DNA of 40,257 bases, taken from the NCBI RefSeq assembly GCF_002094855.1, contig NZ_ARYN01000025.1, forward strand, positions 1 through 40,257, given 5' to 3'. Of this stretch, positions 25,074 through 32,683 are shown piece by piece. Each line of letters begins with the position of its first letter. Within the stretch, counting starts at the first letter, position 1. The stretch comes from Zunongwangia atlantica 22II14-10F7. GTDB taxonomy: Bacteria > Bacteroidota > Bacteroidia > Flavobacteriales > Flavobacteriaceae. The position numbers and the translations under genes were made by a program. Below the pieces are notes generated by a model. That model had not been told where the DNA came from. It did not search any database and saw only the letters and a list, made by a program, of their open reading frames with translations.

Positions 25074-25625
25074 TTATTCGATTATTTGGGTTAGGAATGA
25101 ACAGTTCCCAAGCACAAGCTCAGAAATTACTTCTTCTGTTGCCAGAATTTCTTCCTGGCTCATTGGGTGTCCATCGATTCTTAATTTCTTAGGAGCGTTC
25201 GCTTTGAACTTCCATTTTCTTCCGCGATCATCTTCATAATGATCGGGCTTTTTCTCTTCCTGAGTTTGATCCTGTGATCCTTCTTTGGTTTTAGCAGGAT
25301 CTTCGTTAGAAGTTTGCAGCTCTTTTGGAGCTTCGCCACCCTCATTTGGTTGCTCAGGAGTTTCGGTTTTTTCCTTAGAAGCTTCAGGTTCTTTTGATTC
25401 TGTTACAGCTTCAGTCGATTTTGTATCGTTTTCAGCTGTTTTTGTGTCGGATTCTTCAGAATTCGTATCAGTTTTATCTGATTTCTTTTCAGCTTCGACT
25501 TTCGCTGCTAATTCGGCCTCTTTGGCTTTTATAGCAGCTTCTCTTTCGTCATTATTAGCGAGGGAACTGGTGTCAATTCCCAGTTCCTCACATCTCGCTA
25601 ATAATTCTGCTTTTGTTCTAGACAT
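25074..25625 (-). CDS. acidic low-complexity protein with HeH/SAP-like N-terminus
   Basis: A 183-residue protein. Residues 1-35 (KAELLARCEELGIDTSSL...DEREAAI) resemble the short helix-extended-loop-helix (HeH, Rho-N/SAP-like) motif seen in phage structural proteins. About 90 residues rich in Glu, Lys, Thr and Ser follow. The final 50 residues are a compact domain starting RGRKWKFKANAPKKLRIDG. It lies between the capsid and tube genes, so a head-completion or decoration role is plausible but unproven. The long disordered linker is unusual for a connector. Confidence 0.65.
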   Translation of the reverse strand: MSRTKAELLARCEELGIDTSSLANNDEREAAIKAKEAELAAKVEAEKKSDKTDTNSEESDTKTAENDTKSTEAVTESKEPEASKEKTETPEQPNEGGEAPKELQTSNEDPAKTKEGSQDQTQEEKKPDHYEDDRGRKWKFKANAPKKLRIDGHPMSQEEILATEEVISELVLGNCSFLTQIIE

Positions 25626-25635
25626 ACTTTATTTT

Positions 25636-26658
25636 TTATGCTGCAGCTTCAGTTACACCGTCAATACCGAAGTATTTTTGGTTAAGTTCTGTAGATCCAA
25701 GACCGTATCTCTCATCGCTGAAGTTAGAAACCACAACAAGCTCATTGATAAGGAAGTCATAACCTTTCCACCATTCCATAAAGATTTTAACTTTATAGTC
25801 TTGTTTCTGTACGTCTGTAATTCTTGGTTTGTCGAATACATCCATCAACCTTCTAAAGTTGTTTTCTGTGGTGCCAAAAATCACATCGCTTTCCATTCCA
25901 TCAAGAACTACGATTTCTCGTTTTCCTAATCGGGTTTTCATTACGTCACCCTGGAATTTATTCTGGCCGAACTTATTTTCGTAGTCTAATACATAGCGCT
26001 CGAAGTTATTTTCAGACATAAAGATCTTTTTGATCTTCTTTTTAATTTTCCCTGGTAACTTTCGTTCCCATGCAGTAACCTGATCCACAATATTTACATC
26101 AGTAAATACATCTACTGGAATTTCGAATACCGGATGCTTAGGAGCATTATCTCTATCTACTAGATTAGATAAGATAGTTTCTATACCATTCATAGAGAAT
26201 CCAAACTCATCAAGTCTTGCAGCATCATAAGTTCCAGAGATTGAAAGGGTTTGAATGTTATCGATCACCTTAGGAAGCAATTCATTCTCTATGATATATT
26301 TAGAGATTGGCATTTCTTCCGGTTTCTTATCTTCTGCATATAAATCAGCAAAATAAGAGTGAAGGATATCTGCAGGAATAATCGGGTAGTTTACCTTTTG
26401 GTGGTAATCTGTTAAGATCTTATGCTCGATCTGTAGTTTCCCCATTTCTTTCCATTCAGTACTAAATCCCTGAACAACATCTGTCATTAAGGTATGAGCC
26501 TGCGGATATTTCCCTTTAATCTTTGTTAAAGGTTTGGTGTGTTTATCCAGTGTTATTTCTGCTTTATTTAATGAAGCAGAAATCAATTCTGGATTGTGTT
26601 TAAGGAAAGTTTTAATTTCCTTTACTACGTCATCAATTTCAATAGTTAATTCTTCCAT
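25636..26658 (-). CDS. probable major capsid protein
   Basis: A 340-residue protein directly after a ClpP-type head protease fused to a scaffold-like segment, the usual place for the major capsid gene. It has a helical acidic N-terminal region (about 1-70) like the delta domain of HK97-type capsids and a mixed alpha/beta body. It ends with strands around FLINELVVVSNF before a flexible tail. No catalytic motif or membrane segment. The assignment combines position, size and fold style. Confidence 0.75.
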   Translation of the reverse strand: MEELTIEIDDVVKEIKTFLKHNPELISASLNKAEITLDKHTKPLTKIKGKYPQAHTLMTDVVQGFSTEWKEMGKLQIEHKILTDYHQKVNYPIIPADILHSYFADLYAEDKKPEEMPISKYIIENELLPKVIDNIQTLSISGTYDAARLDEFGFSMNGIETILSNLVDRDNAPKHPVFEIPVDVFTDVNIVDQVTAWERKLPGKIKKKIKKIFMSENNFERYVLDYENKFGQNKFQGDVMKTRLGKREIVVLDGMESDVIFGTTENNFRRLMDVFDKPRITDVQKQDYKVKIFMEWWKGYDFLINELVVVSNFSDERYGLGSTELNQKYFGIDGVTEAAA

Positions 26659-26660
26659 GT

Positions 26661-27809
26661 TTATTTCTTGATTTGGGAATAGATTGAGGATTCAAAGTCT
26701 ACATAATCGAACTCTCCTTCGGTATCTTTGTCTTCAGCAGCTCCACTTGTATGGGAAGCGCCTGGTTTTTTGTTTAACACAGCGATTTGTGCGGTAAGTG
26801 CTGTGTTAATGTCTTCCATCGTTGCATTTTCAGCGATGTTTTCAACTCCTGCAGCGGTTGCAGCTGTTCTCATAGCTTTTAAAGCAGCGGTTGTGTTGGC
26901 TTTTTCGGCATCGATTGCCTGTTGTCTGGAGTCTTTTTCTGCCTGTAGATCCTGTTCTGCCTTTTCTTTTGCAGAATTTGCAGTCTGGATGGCTAAGGCA
27001 TCGGCAGCGATTCTATTATCGATAGCCTCCTTTTGTTCGTCATTGATATAGCTGCCTTTATCTGTAGTCGCTAAGGTTGCGCCAAGTACAGCTACCAAAT
27101 TCGGGAACGAGTTTGGTTTGCTCATGGTATTTGTGATTTTAGATTTTGTTTTGGGAATAGTGAAGGTCATAGCAGCATATTTGCTTACCATATCCTTAGG
27201 TTTCAATTGCATGATATCTTCAGGAACCTGAGCTTTTTCTTTTTGGATGATATGATCATAAAATCCAAGTGCTTCAGCTTCATCAGTAGTAAACCAATTG
27301 TCTTTATAGTTCAGATAGTCTTTTTCAACTTCCTCTGCAGTGATGCCAAGGCGATCTTCGATTGCCGTTCCTAAAGCCTTGTCGATTTTTTCGGCGGCTA
27401 ACAGTTGTTCTTCAACCTCTTTTTTATTTCCCCAGTAATAAGAACTGGAATTATGGATCATTAAAAGAGAATTCTTAAAGGCGTGGATCTCATCTCCAGA
27501 TAGAAGAATAAGTGCAGCCATACTGGCGCAAATCCCATCATTATAAGTAATGATCTTTTTCTTAGAAGCGAAGATTGCATTGTAAATTGCTTGACCTTCA
27601 AATACTGCCCCACCGGGAGAATTGATTCTTATGTGGATCGTGTCCGCATCTTTCTCCACATCGTTAAATTCTTGTGTGAATTTAGAAGCGGTGTTAATCG
27701 TTTCGTAAGTATCCCAGTCGATACCGCCAATTGCACCATAGATATAAATGGTCGCTTCTTTAGCGGCTTCGTTCTTTACAATGTTGTAATAAGGTTTAGG
27801 TTGTGACAA
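26661..27809 (-). CDS. ClpP-type head maturation protease with scaffold-like tail
   Basis: A 382-residue protein. Residues 1-200 are an S14/ClpP peptidase with the INSPGG motif (62-67). The triad can be matched to E. coli ClpP as S96 (in DGICASMAA), H119 (in LLMIHNSS) and D170. Residues about 229-370 are Ala/Glu/Lys-rich and helical, like a scaffold. M229 (ATG at 27125) begins MSKPNSFPNLV and could be an internal start giving free scaffold, as lambda C/Nu3 does. The start at 27809 is TTG, 35 bases after the -7 box of promoter P7; no better start fits. It precedes the capsid gene by 2 bases. Confidence 0.9.
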   Translation of the reverse strand: MSQPKPYYNIVKNEAAKEATIYIYGAIGGIDWDTYETINTASKFTQEFNDVEKDADTIHIRINSPGGAVFEGQAIYNAIFASKKKIITYNDGICASMAALILLSGDEIHAFKNSLLMIHNSSSYYWGNKKEVEEQLLAAEKIDKALGTAIEDRLGITAEEVEKDYLNYKDNWFTTDEAEALGFYDHIIQKEKAQVPEDIMQLKPKDMVSKYAAMTFTIPKTKSKITNTMSKPNSFPNLVAVLGATLATTDKGSYINDEQKEAIDNRIAADALAIQTANSAKEKAEQDLQAEKDSRQQAIDAEKANTTAALKAMRTAATAAGVENIAENATMEDINTALTAQIAVLNKKPGASHTSGAAEDKDTEGEFDYVDFESSIYSQIKK

Positions 27810-27844
27810 ATCGTTGATTGTTAATCCGTACTATTATGGAAGAA

Positions 27845-27880
27845 CAATATTAGATCGTCACTAGCCTGTAAAAAAGGACA
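27845..27880 (-). promoter_or_regulatory. late-promoter repeat P7 (protease-capsid operon)
   Basis: Minus strand: TGTCC, six T, ACAGGC, then TAATATTG ending at base 36. An 8-bp inverted repeat GCCTGTAA / TTACAGGC (27863-27888) overlaps the TGTCC-T run. The element begins at the stop codon of the previous gene. Confidence 0.75.
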
Positions 27881-28423
27881 TTACAGGCTTCCGGCTAATT
27901 GGAAAGCTAGGCCACGGTTAACAATTGGAAATTCTGCTTCATTTCCTGCAAAGTATAGCGGAGCTCCATAACTTTCATTGGCCATGCTCAAAGTATAACC
28001 TTTAAGTCCTGAAGGTGCGGGATTGTGTAATTCCTCGTAGATAAATAAAAGCGGCTGTTCGCTGGTGCCATACAAATGGGAGTGCGTGTGCCTGGTAATT
28101 AAAACCACCACCTCTTTATTATTATAAGTCTCCAGCAAGTTTTGAATATTCGCATCTTGTGGTACCAAGGGTAAAGAAAAATCGGTTTCATACATTCGGC
28201 TACCGTTTCTTATTCTAGTTCTGTTACCTAAGCTAAAACGCTCCGGTAAAAAACGAATGATCATCGCCTGAAATTCCTGCGGAAGATTATTGATCATCGT
28301 TAAAACTTCCTGTTCTTTAGTAAGATGGTTGAATTTTGGCAGCTGTGAAGCTTCAATAATGGTCGCTTTATAGAAGGTATCGAAATTCTCGTCGCCGTAA
28401 ATGTTGCAAAGATTCTGGATCAT
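27881..28423 (-). CDS. late-operon protein of unknown function
   Basis: A 180-residue alpha/beta protein with a helical N-terminal third and a beta-rich remainder (VVVLITRHTHSHLYG, LLFIYEELHNPAPSGLKGYTLSM). The late promoter P8 controls it together with the preceding gene, and P7 begins directly at its stop codon. The style resembles a head-completion or adaptor protein, but I recognise no family and see no catalytic motif. Confidence 0.6.
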   Translation of the reverse strand: MIQNLCNIYGDENFDTFYKATIIEASQLPKFNHLTKEQEVLTMINNLPQEFQAMIIRFLPERFSLGNRTRIRNGSRMYETDFSLPLVPQDANIQNLLETYNNKEVVVLITRHTHSHLYGTSEQPLLFIYEELHNPAPSGLKGYTLSMANESYGAPLYFAGNEAEFPIVNRGLAFQLAGSL

Positions 28424-28438
28424 GATAGGAAAGAATTA

Positions 28439-28966
28439 TTAAGGGACAAATTGTGAAGTTTCTGTTTTTGTCCCAGAGGGGGAAACCAGGTTAAAATTGC
28501 TTAATAATTCGTCTTTTTTTCGCTTAAAATCACGGTGTAACGTGTCTAATTTGATATCCTCCTCAGTAATATCGTAAAATTCGAGAAAAGCACGCATACT
28601 TTTAATAAAATGCTTTTCATCGAGGTGTCGGTTCATTAACATATTGCGAAAAAGTTCATCCCGAAATTTTTTATCCACCTGTTCATTAAATAAGCTGGCA
28701 TTTTCAGAGCTTATGTACATCCCATTTTTTTGCCAGTAGGATTCGCTGATATCAGCTTTAAAAACGCGATGATGTTTGCATTTGCTTGGCCGTACATCGC
28801 CGTTTCTTCCCTGCAGGGATAATATTAAGGATCCTACAAATGTCGATCTGGTGGCGATGATGTGATCACTCCCGCAAATTCTTACCAGGTATTTGTAAAC
28901 GTGATCTGCTACAGGGATGTTTTGAGTGATGGAAAAGTCCACCGTAGAGAGTAATTTTTGGGACAT
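28439..28966 (-). CDS. first late-operon protein, unknown
   Basis: A 175-residue protein with an alpha/beta first half containing CGSDHIIATRSTFVGSLILSLQGR, a CKHH stretch and a helical C-terminal half with ITEEDIKLDTLHRDFKRKKDE. No family recognised. It is the first gene after the early-operon terminator and has its own late promoter P8. That timing suggests a virion or assembly role, not replication. Confidence 0.6.
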   Translation of the reverse strand: MSQKLLSTVDFSITQNIPVADHVYKYLVRICGSDHIIATRSTFVGSLILSLQGRNGDVRPSKCKHHRVFKADISESYWQKNGMYISSENASLFNEQVDKKFRDELFRNMLMNRHLDEKHFIKSMRAFLEFYDITEEDIKLDTLHRDFKRKKDELLSNFNLVSPSGTKTETSQFVP

Positions 28967-28983
28967 ATATTTCGGATTATTTT

Positions 28984-29020
28984 CAAATATAGATGTAAAT
29001 CCAATGTTAAAAAAAGGACA
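28984..29020 (-). promoter_or_regulatory. late-promoter repeat P8 (first late operon)
   Basis: Minus strand: TGTCC, seven T, AACATTGG, then TATATTTG, a perfect TAnnTTTG box. It ends at base 37, one more than in the other seven copies. The start codon follows after a 17-base gap. It stands just after the early terminator, at the early/late border. Confidence 0.75.
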
Positions 29021-29081
29021 TAGGCTAGTGTATTTAAGGAGTTAGATTCTTAACGAATATAAAAAATTAGGGACGAAAAAA

Positions 29082-29106
29082 AACCGACTTTTTTAGAAAG
29101 TCGGTT
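29082..29106 (-). terminator. terminator at the end of the early operon
   Basis: A perfect 10-bp inverted repeat AACCGACTTT / AAAGTCGGTT with a five-base loop, followed by T8 on the minus strand. It follows the stop of the 29136-29339 gene by 29 bases. It should isolate the early genes from the late operon driven by P8. Confidence 0.85.
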
Positions 29107-29135
29107 AATTAACGGTTGAAGATAGGTTTAGGATT

Positions 29136-29339
29136 CTATTTGTCTATTAGATCACCAATGCCTCGCTCTATATTCCTTAAGGCCGTGTATAAATCTTCCG
29201 TGGAACGTTCTGATCTTGTATTACTATCGATCGAAGAAGTATTACTTTCAACGGACGATGAACTAACTTCTATATTACTAAGTCTATCATCAATAGATTC
29301 CAATAATTCGATTATTCTATCGGCTTGTTCTTCATTCAT
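29136..29339 (-). CDS. small acidic Ser-rich coiled-coil protein
   Basis: A 67-residue protein with an N-terminal helix (DRIIELLESIDDRLSNIE), a Ser/Asn-rich centre and a second helix (EDLYTALRNIERGIGDLID). Codon use looks coding and the gene closes the early operon before the terminator. Small proteins of this style are frequent in Bacteroidota phages; function unknown. Confidence 0.6.
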   Translation of the reverse strand: MNEEQADRIIELLESIDDRLSNIEVSSSSVESNTSSIDSNTRSERSTEDLYTALRNIERGIGDLIDK

Positions 29340-29379
29340 AATGTATGATTTTTGTAGTTAGATTATAAATATAAGGTAA

Positions 29380-29673
29380 TTATGATATAAGGCTAATCAT
29401 CTTTTCTACAGCTTCAAATCCTCTTAGTATTTTTTTATTCTCCAGCTGCAGGTAAGCTTCTTTATAATTTCCGTGACCACAACAGGCGTTAATTACAAAT
29501 GGGAGTGTTCCTAAACATCCATCGTGCCCTTCCGGAGTATTATGTTTTTTGCAATGTCCGCAGGGGCGGTTCTGCCAGGTCTCAATCGTAGGTTCCCCGG
29601 TATCACAGAAAACAAATTCATTCCCAACTTTTTTAATGTCGTAACCGCGAAATTTGCTGATTTTGTTACTCAT
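29380..29673 (-). CDS. phage zinc-finger-like protein (CGHC...CCGHG)
   Basis: A 97-residue protein with two Cys/His clusters, RPCGHCKKHNTPEGHDGC and INACCGHG, about 10 residues apart and suited to bind one or two metals. A closing helical segment follows. I recall this motif set (DTGEPT..W..RPCGHC...PEGHDGCLGTLP) as a small family widespread in phages of several phyla. Its function is not established. The gene overlaps its upstream neighbour by 4 bases. Confidence 0.75.
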   Translation of the reverse strand: MSNKISKFRGYDIKKVGNEFVFCDTGEPTIETWQNRPCGHCKKHNTPEGHDGCLGTLPFVINACCGHGNYKEAYLQLENKKILRGFEAVEKMISLIS

Positions 29674-30008
29674 CGATGCTCGGCATTAGTCAGTTTATCA
29701 AAATTATCAGATAATCTTTTCAACATTAAAAAGTTATTTGCCGTCATATCGCACAAAAGCTTAAGCATATTGGCGGTATTGGTTAATTTTTGGATCTGTT
29801 CTTCCTGGCTTTTATAATCCTTCCTTTTACTATGAAATCTTATCTCGTGATCATTATAAATATAGGCGCAGCTGTGCGATGCATTTAGATGGAGTACAAA
29901 TTCTCCATGTCCTGGTGTGTGTAAAGAAAAAATTGAGGCAAGATCGTGTTTTCTTAAGACCTCTTTAATTTCTTCAGCAGCTACTTTTAATTTTGTTTCT
30001 GGATTCAT
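29670..30008 (-). CDS. hypothetical early-operon protein
   Basis: A 112-residue protein with an N-terminal helix, a small beta region containing HTPGHGEFVLHLNASHSCAY and a long C-terminal helix (about 65-110). No family recognised. It is coupled to the next gene by a 4-base overlap (ATGA) and belongs to the run of small early genes between the DndC-like gene and the terminator. Confidence 0.6.
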   Translation of the reverse strand: MNPETKLKVAAEEIKEVLRKHDLASIFSLHTPGHGEFVLHLNASHSCAYIYNDHEIRFHSKRKDYKSQEEQIQKLTNTANMLKLLCDMTANNFLMLKRLSDNFDKLTNAEHR

Positions 30009-30011
30009 TGA

Positions 30012-30215
30012 TTAATTTTCATTTTGATTAAACATTTCGATTTGTCTTCCTTCATGGAAAATAGATCTGCATTTTTGAAGAGATCTTTCAATTTCTGATA
30101 ATTCCTGATCTATATACCAGGAACCTAAAACTTCCATTTCTTTCTTTTCCTGTAAAATCGCACGTTCAGCACAAAGTTTTATATATTCCAACTTAGCTAT
30201 TAAATCAGGTCTCAT
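30012..30215 (-). CDS. small helical early protein
   Basis: A 67-residue, wholly helical charged protein (KLEYIKLCAERAILQEKKEMEVLG...YIDQELSEIERSLQKC). It starts 2 bases after the DndC-like gene's stop and ends 3 bases before the next gene, consistent with one transcript. Function unknown. Confidence 0.6.
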   Translation of the reverse strand: MRPDLIAKLEYIKLCAERAILQEKKEMEVLGSWYIDQELSEIERSLQKCRSIFHEGRQIEMFNQNEN

Positions 30216-30217
30216 AT

Positions 30218-31417
30218 CTAGAAATAAAACAACCTTTTCATTACTGATCCATCGCTGTACATCTTATCTAATGGCTTACTGGCGACAGGTTCCGATCCAT
30301 CCCAACCATTTGGATATACTTCGTCTTTGATCATTTTCTCAATAGCCTTGCGTTCTTCAGTGTTGATTAGAAAGATCATAGGTTTATCACTTTTGCCAGC
30401 GGCTAAATTGATCTCGTTTTGAATAGAAATAATCTGATAAAGAAAGTATTTCCGAGCTATTAAAGTGAGAGGCCCCATTCTTTGTTGATTTTTCTGAAGG
30501 GTCCCGTCTTTTTTACGTTGTCCACCAGGTTTACGCAATCTGAAGAGAGGTTTCTTCATTTCCCTATAAATCGGCTTTAAACGTTTTAAAGGCTGTAGAT
30601 ACTTCCATTTATCAATTTGTAGTATTAGATCTAATGCTGAATCTTTTGAAGCAAGCGGACAACCTATGCAACCAGTACGGGCGTTTTTCTCTTCAGCTTC
30701 ATCACCTCCGTAGGCATCGGCAAGGATTGAAGTATTCCAACCGCCATATTTTTCCATTGGAGCAAATATTTTAAGCCAATCCCAAACATTACAAACTCGC
30801 CAATGTAGAATCGGGGCAAGGGTAGAACACATATCATTTTTTAATCCTTCCTGGTACCAACCCTGTCCGCATTCTGCACCATCTTTAGAACAACTCACAT
30901 TGATACGCTGATCACGAATTGCACTTTCACCCAAACGAACACCGGTAAGCATAAGAATCTTTTCATCGGTTTCTCTTTGAAATTCTGCAAGAGCTGCTTC
31001 CATTGGTTCCACTTTAATCTGGCCAGTACACCATCTGAAAGTATTTGATGGAGGTGGTACACCTCGGCCAAGAATGTAAACCAAGAAGCGATCGTGAATA
31101 GGCGCGGTTACAATTCTAACTTTTACACCACGCTCTTCAAGTTGCTTGGTTAAGATCTGTGAAGAGATCCAAAGCGGAGGAAGTTCCATTCTGGTATCAG
31201 CTGCGAAAATCGTAAAGGTTTCAGGTTTGGGAATCTGTCCTGTAGTGATCAGCTGGGTTATTAACGTTACCACAGTTGTACTATCCTTTCCCCAGCTCCA
31301 AGCAGCTGCCCAATGCTTATGCCGTGTACCGTATTCTTTCATGCTGGCAATAGTCAAATCGATCGATTCTGCAACCGTGATTTTTTCAGTACCGAATATG
31401 TTTAGTTGATCTTTCAT
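30218..31417 (-). CDS. DndC/PAPS-reductase-like ATP-pyrophosphatase
   Basis: A 399-residue protein of the adenine-nucleotide alpha-hydrolase superfamily. A PP-loop SWGKDST (about 41-47) stands where the family has SGGKDS. Cysteines occur in RWCTGQIK (C130), CSKDGAEC (176-183), C197, C209 and the pair GCIGC (250-253). That cluster suits an iron-sulfur centre as in DndC, the phosphorothioation sulfur-transfer enzyme. The length and the TGCIGCPLASKD motif favour a DndC-like enzyme over a true PAPS reductase. No DndA, DndB, DndD or DndE is nearby, so it is an orphan; a role in DNA modification or in anti-defence is possible. The ATG at 31417 follows an in-frame TTG at 31420 and an AACGCTTAA leader. 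Confidence 0.85.
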   Translation of the reverse strand: MKDQLNIFGTEKITVAESIDLTIASMKEYGTRHKHWAAAWSWGKDSTTVVTLITQLITTGQIPKPETFTIFAADTRMELPPLWISSQILTKQLEERGVKVRIVTAPIHDRFLVYILGRGVPPPSNTFRWCTGQIKVEPMEAALAEFQRETDEKILMLTGVRLGESAIRDQRINVSCSKDGAECGQGWYQEGLKNDMCSTLAPILHWRVCNVWDWLKIFAPMEKYGGWNTSILADAYGGDEAEEKNARTGCIGCPLASKDSALDLILQIDKWKYLQPLKRLKPIYREMKKPLFRLRKPGGQRKKDGTLQKNQQRMGPLTLIARKYFLYQIISIQNEINLAAGKSDKPMIFLINTEERKAIEKMIKDEVYPNGWDGSEPVASKPLDKMYSDGSVMKRLFYF

Positions 31418-31428
31418 CAATATTTAAT

Positions 31429-31437
31429 TTAAGCGTT
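31429..31437 (-). promoter_or_regulatory. AACGCTTAA leader motif before the DndC-like gene
   Basis: Minus strand AACGCTTAA followed by ATTAAATATTG and ATG. The same leader occurs before the 32656 and 33739 genes, with variants before the 38195 and 21784 genes. It fills the short intergenic space. Confidence 0.5.
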
Positions 31438-31441
31438 AAAA

Positions 31442-31828
31442 TTATGCTTCACTTTTAAGTGAAAAATGTTTAATATCCTTTGTATAGGGAAGCTCCTGAA
31501 AGAGCTCGTCTAATAATTGCCTGGCGGCATTCTTTTCGTATTCATTCTCTGCTATCGAGATATAATACCGCAATCCATCGCTGGCTATATACGCCGTATG
31601 CACATCGATGGTGATGGTATTATTCATCGGGATATTTCTTTTTGTAATTTTAGCCAGTAACATATAGCCATATTCCCGGTTAATCGAGTGGTGGATGTGA
31701 TTCTGACTTTTATTTTCGGTATTGCATAGCAGCTCTAAAAAATCTTTGTAAGCGCTGCAGGCATTATTTAAAACCTTAACCTGGTCCTGACTAATTTTCT
31801 TAAGTGAAATCTTCGATTCTCGTATCAT
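31442..31828 (-). CDS. hypothetical early-operon protein
   Basis: A 128-residue protein with a helical first half and a short beta region NTITIDVHTAYIASDGLRYYISI, then a final helix. No family recognised. It overlaps its upstream neighbour by 4 bases and ends 25 bases before the DndC-like ATG, the space that holds the repeated leader motif. Confidence 0.6.
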   Translation of the reverse strand: MIRESKISLKKISQDQVKVLNNACSAYKDFLELLCNTENKSQNHIHHSINREYGYMLLAKITKRNIPMNNTITIDVHTAYIASDGLRYYISIAENEYEKNAARQLLDELFQELPYTKDIKHFSLKSEA

Positions 31829-32133
31829 AGCACCACTTTTTTAATGGGAAAATTTCGGTTTCCGTTGGCGAAAAATAACAGCACATTGGCAGCAGATCCA
31901 TAAACAGGATCTTTACGAACTCGCTCCACCATCTTTTCAGCTGTTTTATAGGCATCTTTGCCATTATATTTTAAATGCGAATACCACACCGGGTTGCTTA
32001 ACTGGCCGTTAGCACGTTGATATTTTAATTTGTCGTTACCGTTTTTAAGTAAGATCGTCATTCGTAGATCGCTGCACTTAGGGCAGAATATTTTATCACT
32101 CCTGCCTGGGCAGGTACATTTATGATTTTTCAT
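31825..32133 (-). CDS. small zinc-ribbon-like early protein
   Basis: A 102-residue basic protein. Four cysteines in CTCPGRSDKIFCPKC (6-20) could form a zinc ribbon, and the remainder is alpha/beta. No family recognised. Overlaps with both neighbours (4 bases each) show a tightly packed operon. Confidence 0.65.
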   Translation of the reverse strand: MKNHKCTCPGRSDKIFCPKCSDLRMTILLKNGNDKLKYQRANGQLSNPVWYSHLKYNGKDAYKTAEKMVERVRKDPVYGSAANVLLFFANGNRNFPIKKVVL

Positions 32134-32324
32134 AATAGAAAGAGTAAATTATGGTTAATGCCTTCCCGGGCGATGATCTTCCCGGTTTCTATAAGTTCTA
32201 AGAGTAGGGGATACAGTTCTTTATATGTTAATCCGGTGGCACGCTGCAATCGTATGGTAGAGATCCCGGAACCGTTCCCGGTTCGCCTGGCGTTTTCCTG
32301 GATAAGCTGGAGAACTTTTTCCAT
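32130..32324 (-). CDS. small winged-helix-like protein
   Basis: A 64-residue protein whose whole length fits one winged helix: helix (KVLQLIQENARRTG), turn, recognition-like helix (RLQRATGLTYKELYPLLLELIETG) and wing (KIIAREGINHNLLFLL). It might bind DNA and adjust early transcription or replication. It overlaps the neighbours by 4 bases and 1 base. Confidence 0.6.
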   Translation of the reverse strand: MEKVLQLIQENARRTGNGSGISTIRLQRATGLTYKELYPLLLELIETGKIIAREGINHNLLFLL

Positions 32325-32656
32325 TAGAGAGACATTACTTCCTTTAATTTTTCAAATCGCTGAAGATCTATTATTGTTTCGCACTTTATAAGTTGATAAC
32401 CTCTGTCTTCCAAATAACTTACGATTTCATAATCCTGAAAGTCGTCCAGATCTTTTTCTTCTACATCATCTTGATCTACAACATCACAGTGATCTATAGC
32501 ATAATCTTTTATATCCCAATTCTCGGTGTTTTCAAGAATTAGCTTGTCGAAGTCTCCGGTATAACTTTTTCGATCGTACTCTTTAGTTTCAGTTATGTAT
32601 TTCTCTTCGCTGAAACTCCATTTTTTTTCATCAACTATGATTTTTTTAATACTCAT
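32324..32656 (-). CDS. strongly acidic early protein
   Basis: A 110-residue protein with about 31 Asp/Glu against 16 Lys/Arg by my count. The acidic residues concentrate in the centre (DHCDVVDQDDVEEKDLDD). No family recognised. Small acidic early phage proteins sometimes mimic DNA, for instance to block restriction enzymes, but charge alone is not proof. The ATG follows an AACGCTTAA leader by 12 bases. Confidence 0.6.
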   Translation of the reverse strand: MSIKKIIVDEKKWSFSEEKYITETKEYDRKSYTGDFDKLILENTENWDIKDYAIDHCDVVDQDDVEEKDLDDFQDYEIVSYLEDRGYQLIKCETIIDLQRFEKLKEVMSL

Positions 32657-32668
32657 GATAATATTTAA

Positions 32669-32677
32669 TTAAGCGTT
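32669..32677 (-). promoter_or_regulatory. AACGCTTAA leader motif before the 32656 gene
   Basis: Minus strand AACGCTTAATTAAATATT followed by ATC and ATG. The 18-base core is identical to that before the 33739 gene. Confidence 0.5.
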
Positions 32678-32683
32678 AGAATT

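Noticed and set aside
25285-25929. 214-codon plus-strand frame opposite the capsid/HeH genes
   Set aside because: It is the antisense of a low-complexity Glu/Lys/Ser region; its Ser/Val/Phe composition is a shadow and no leader is present.
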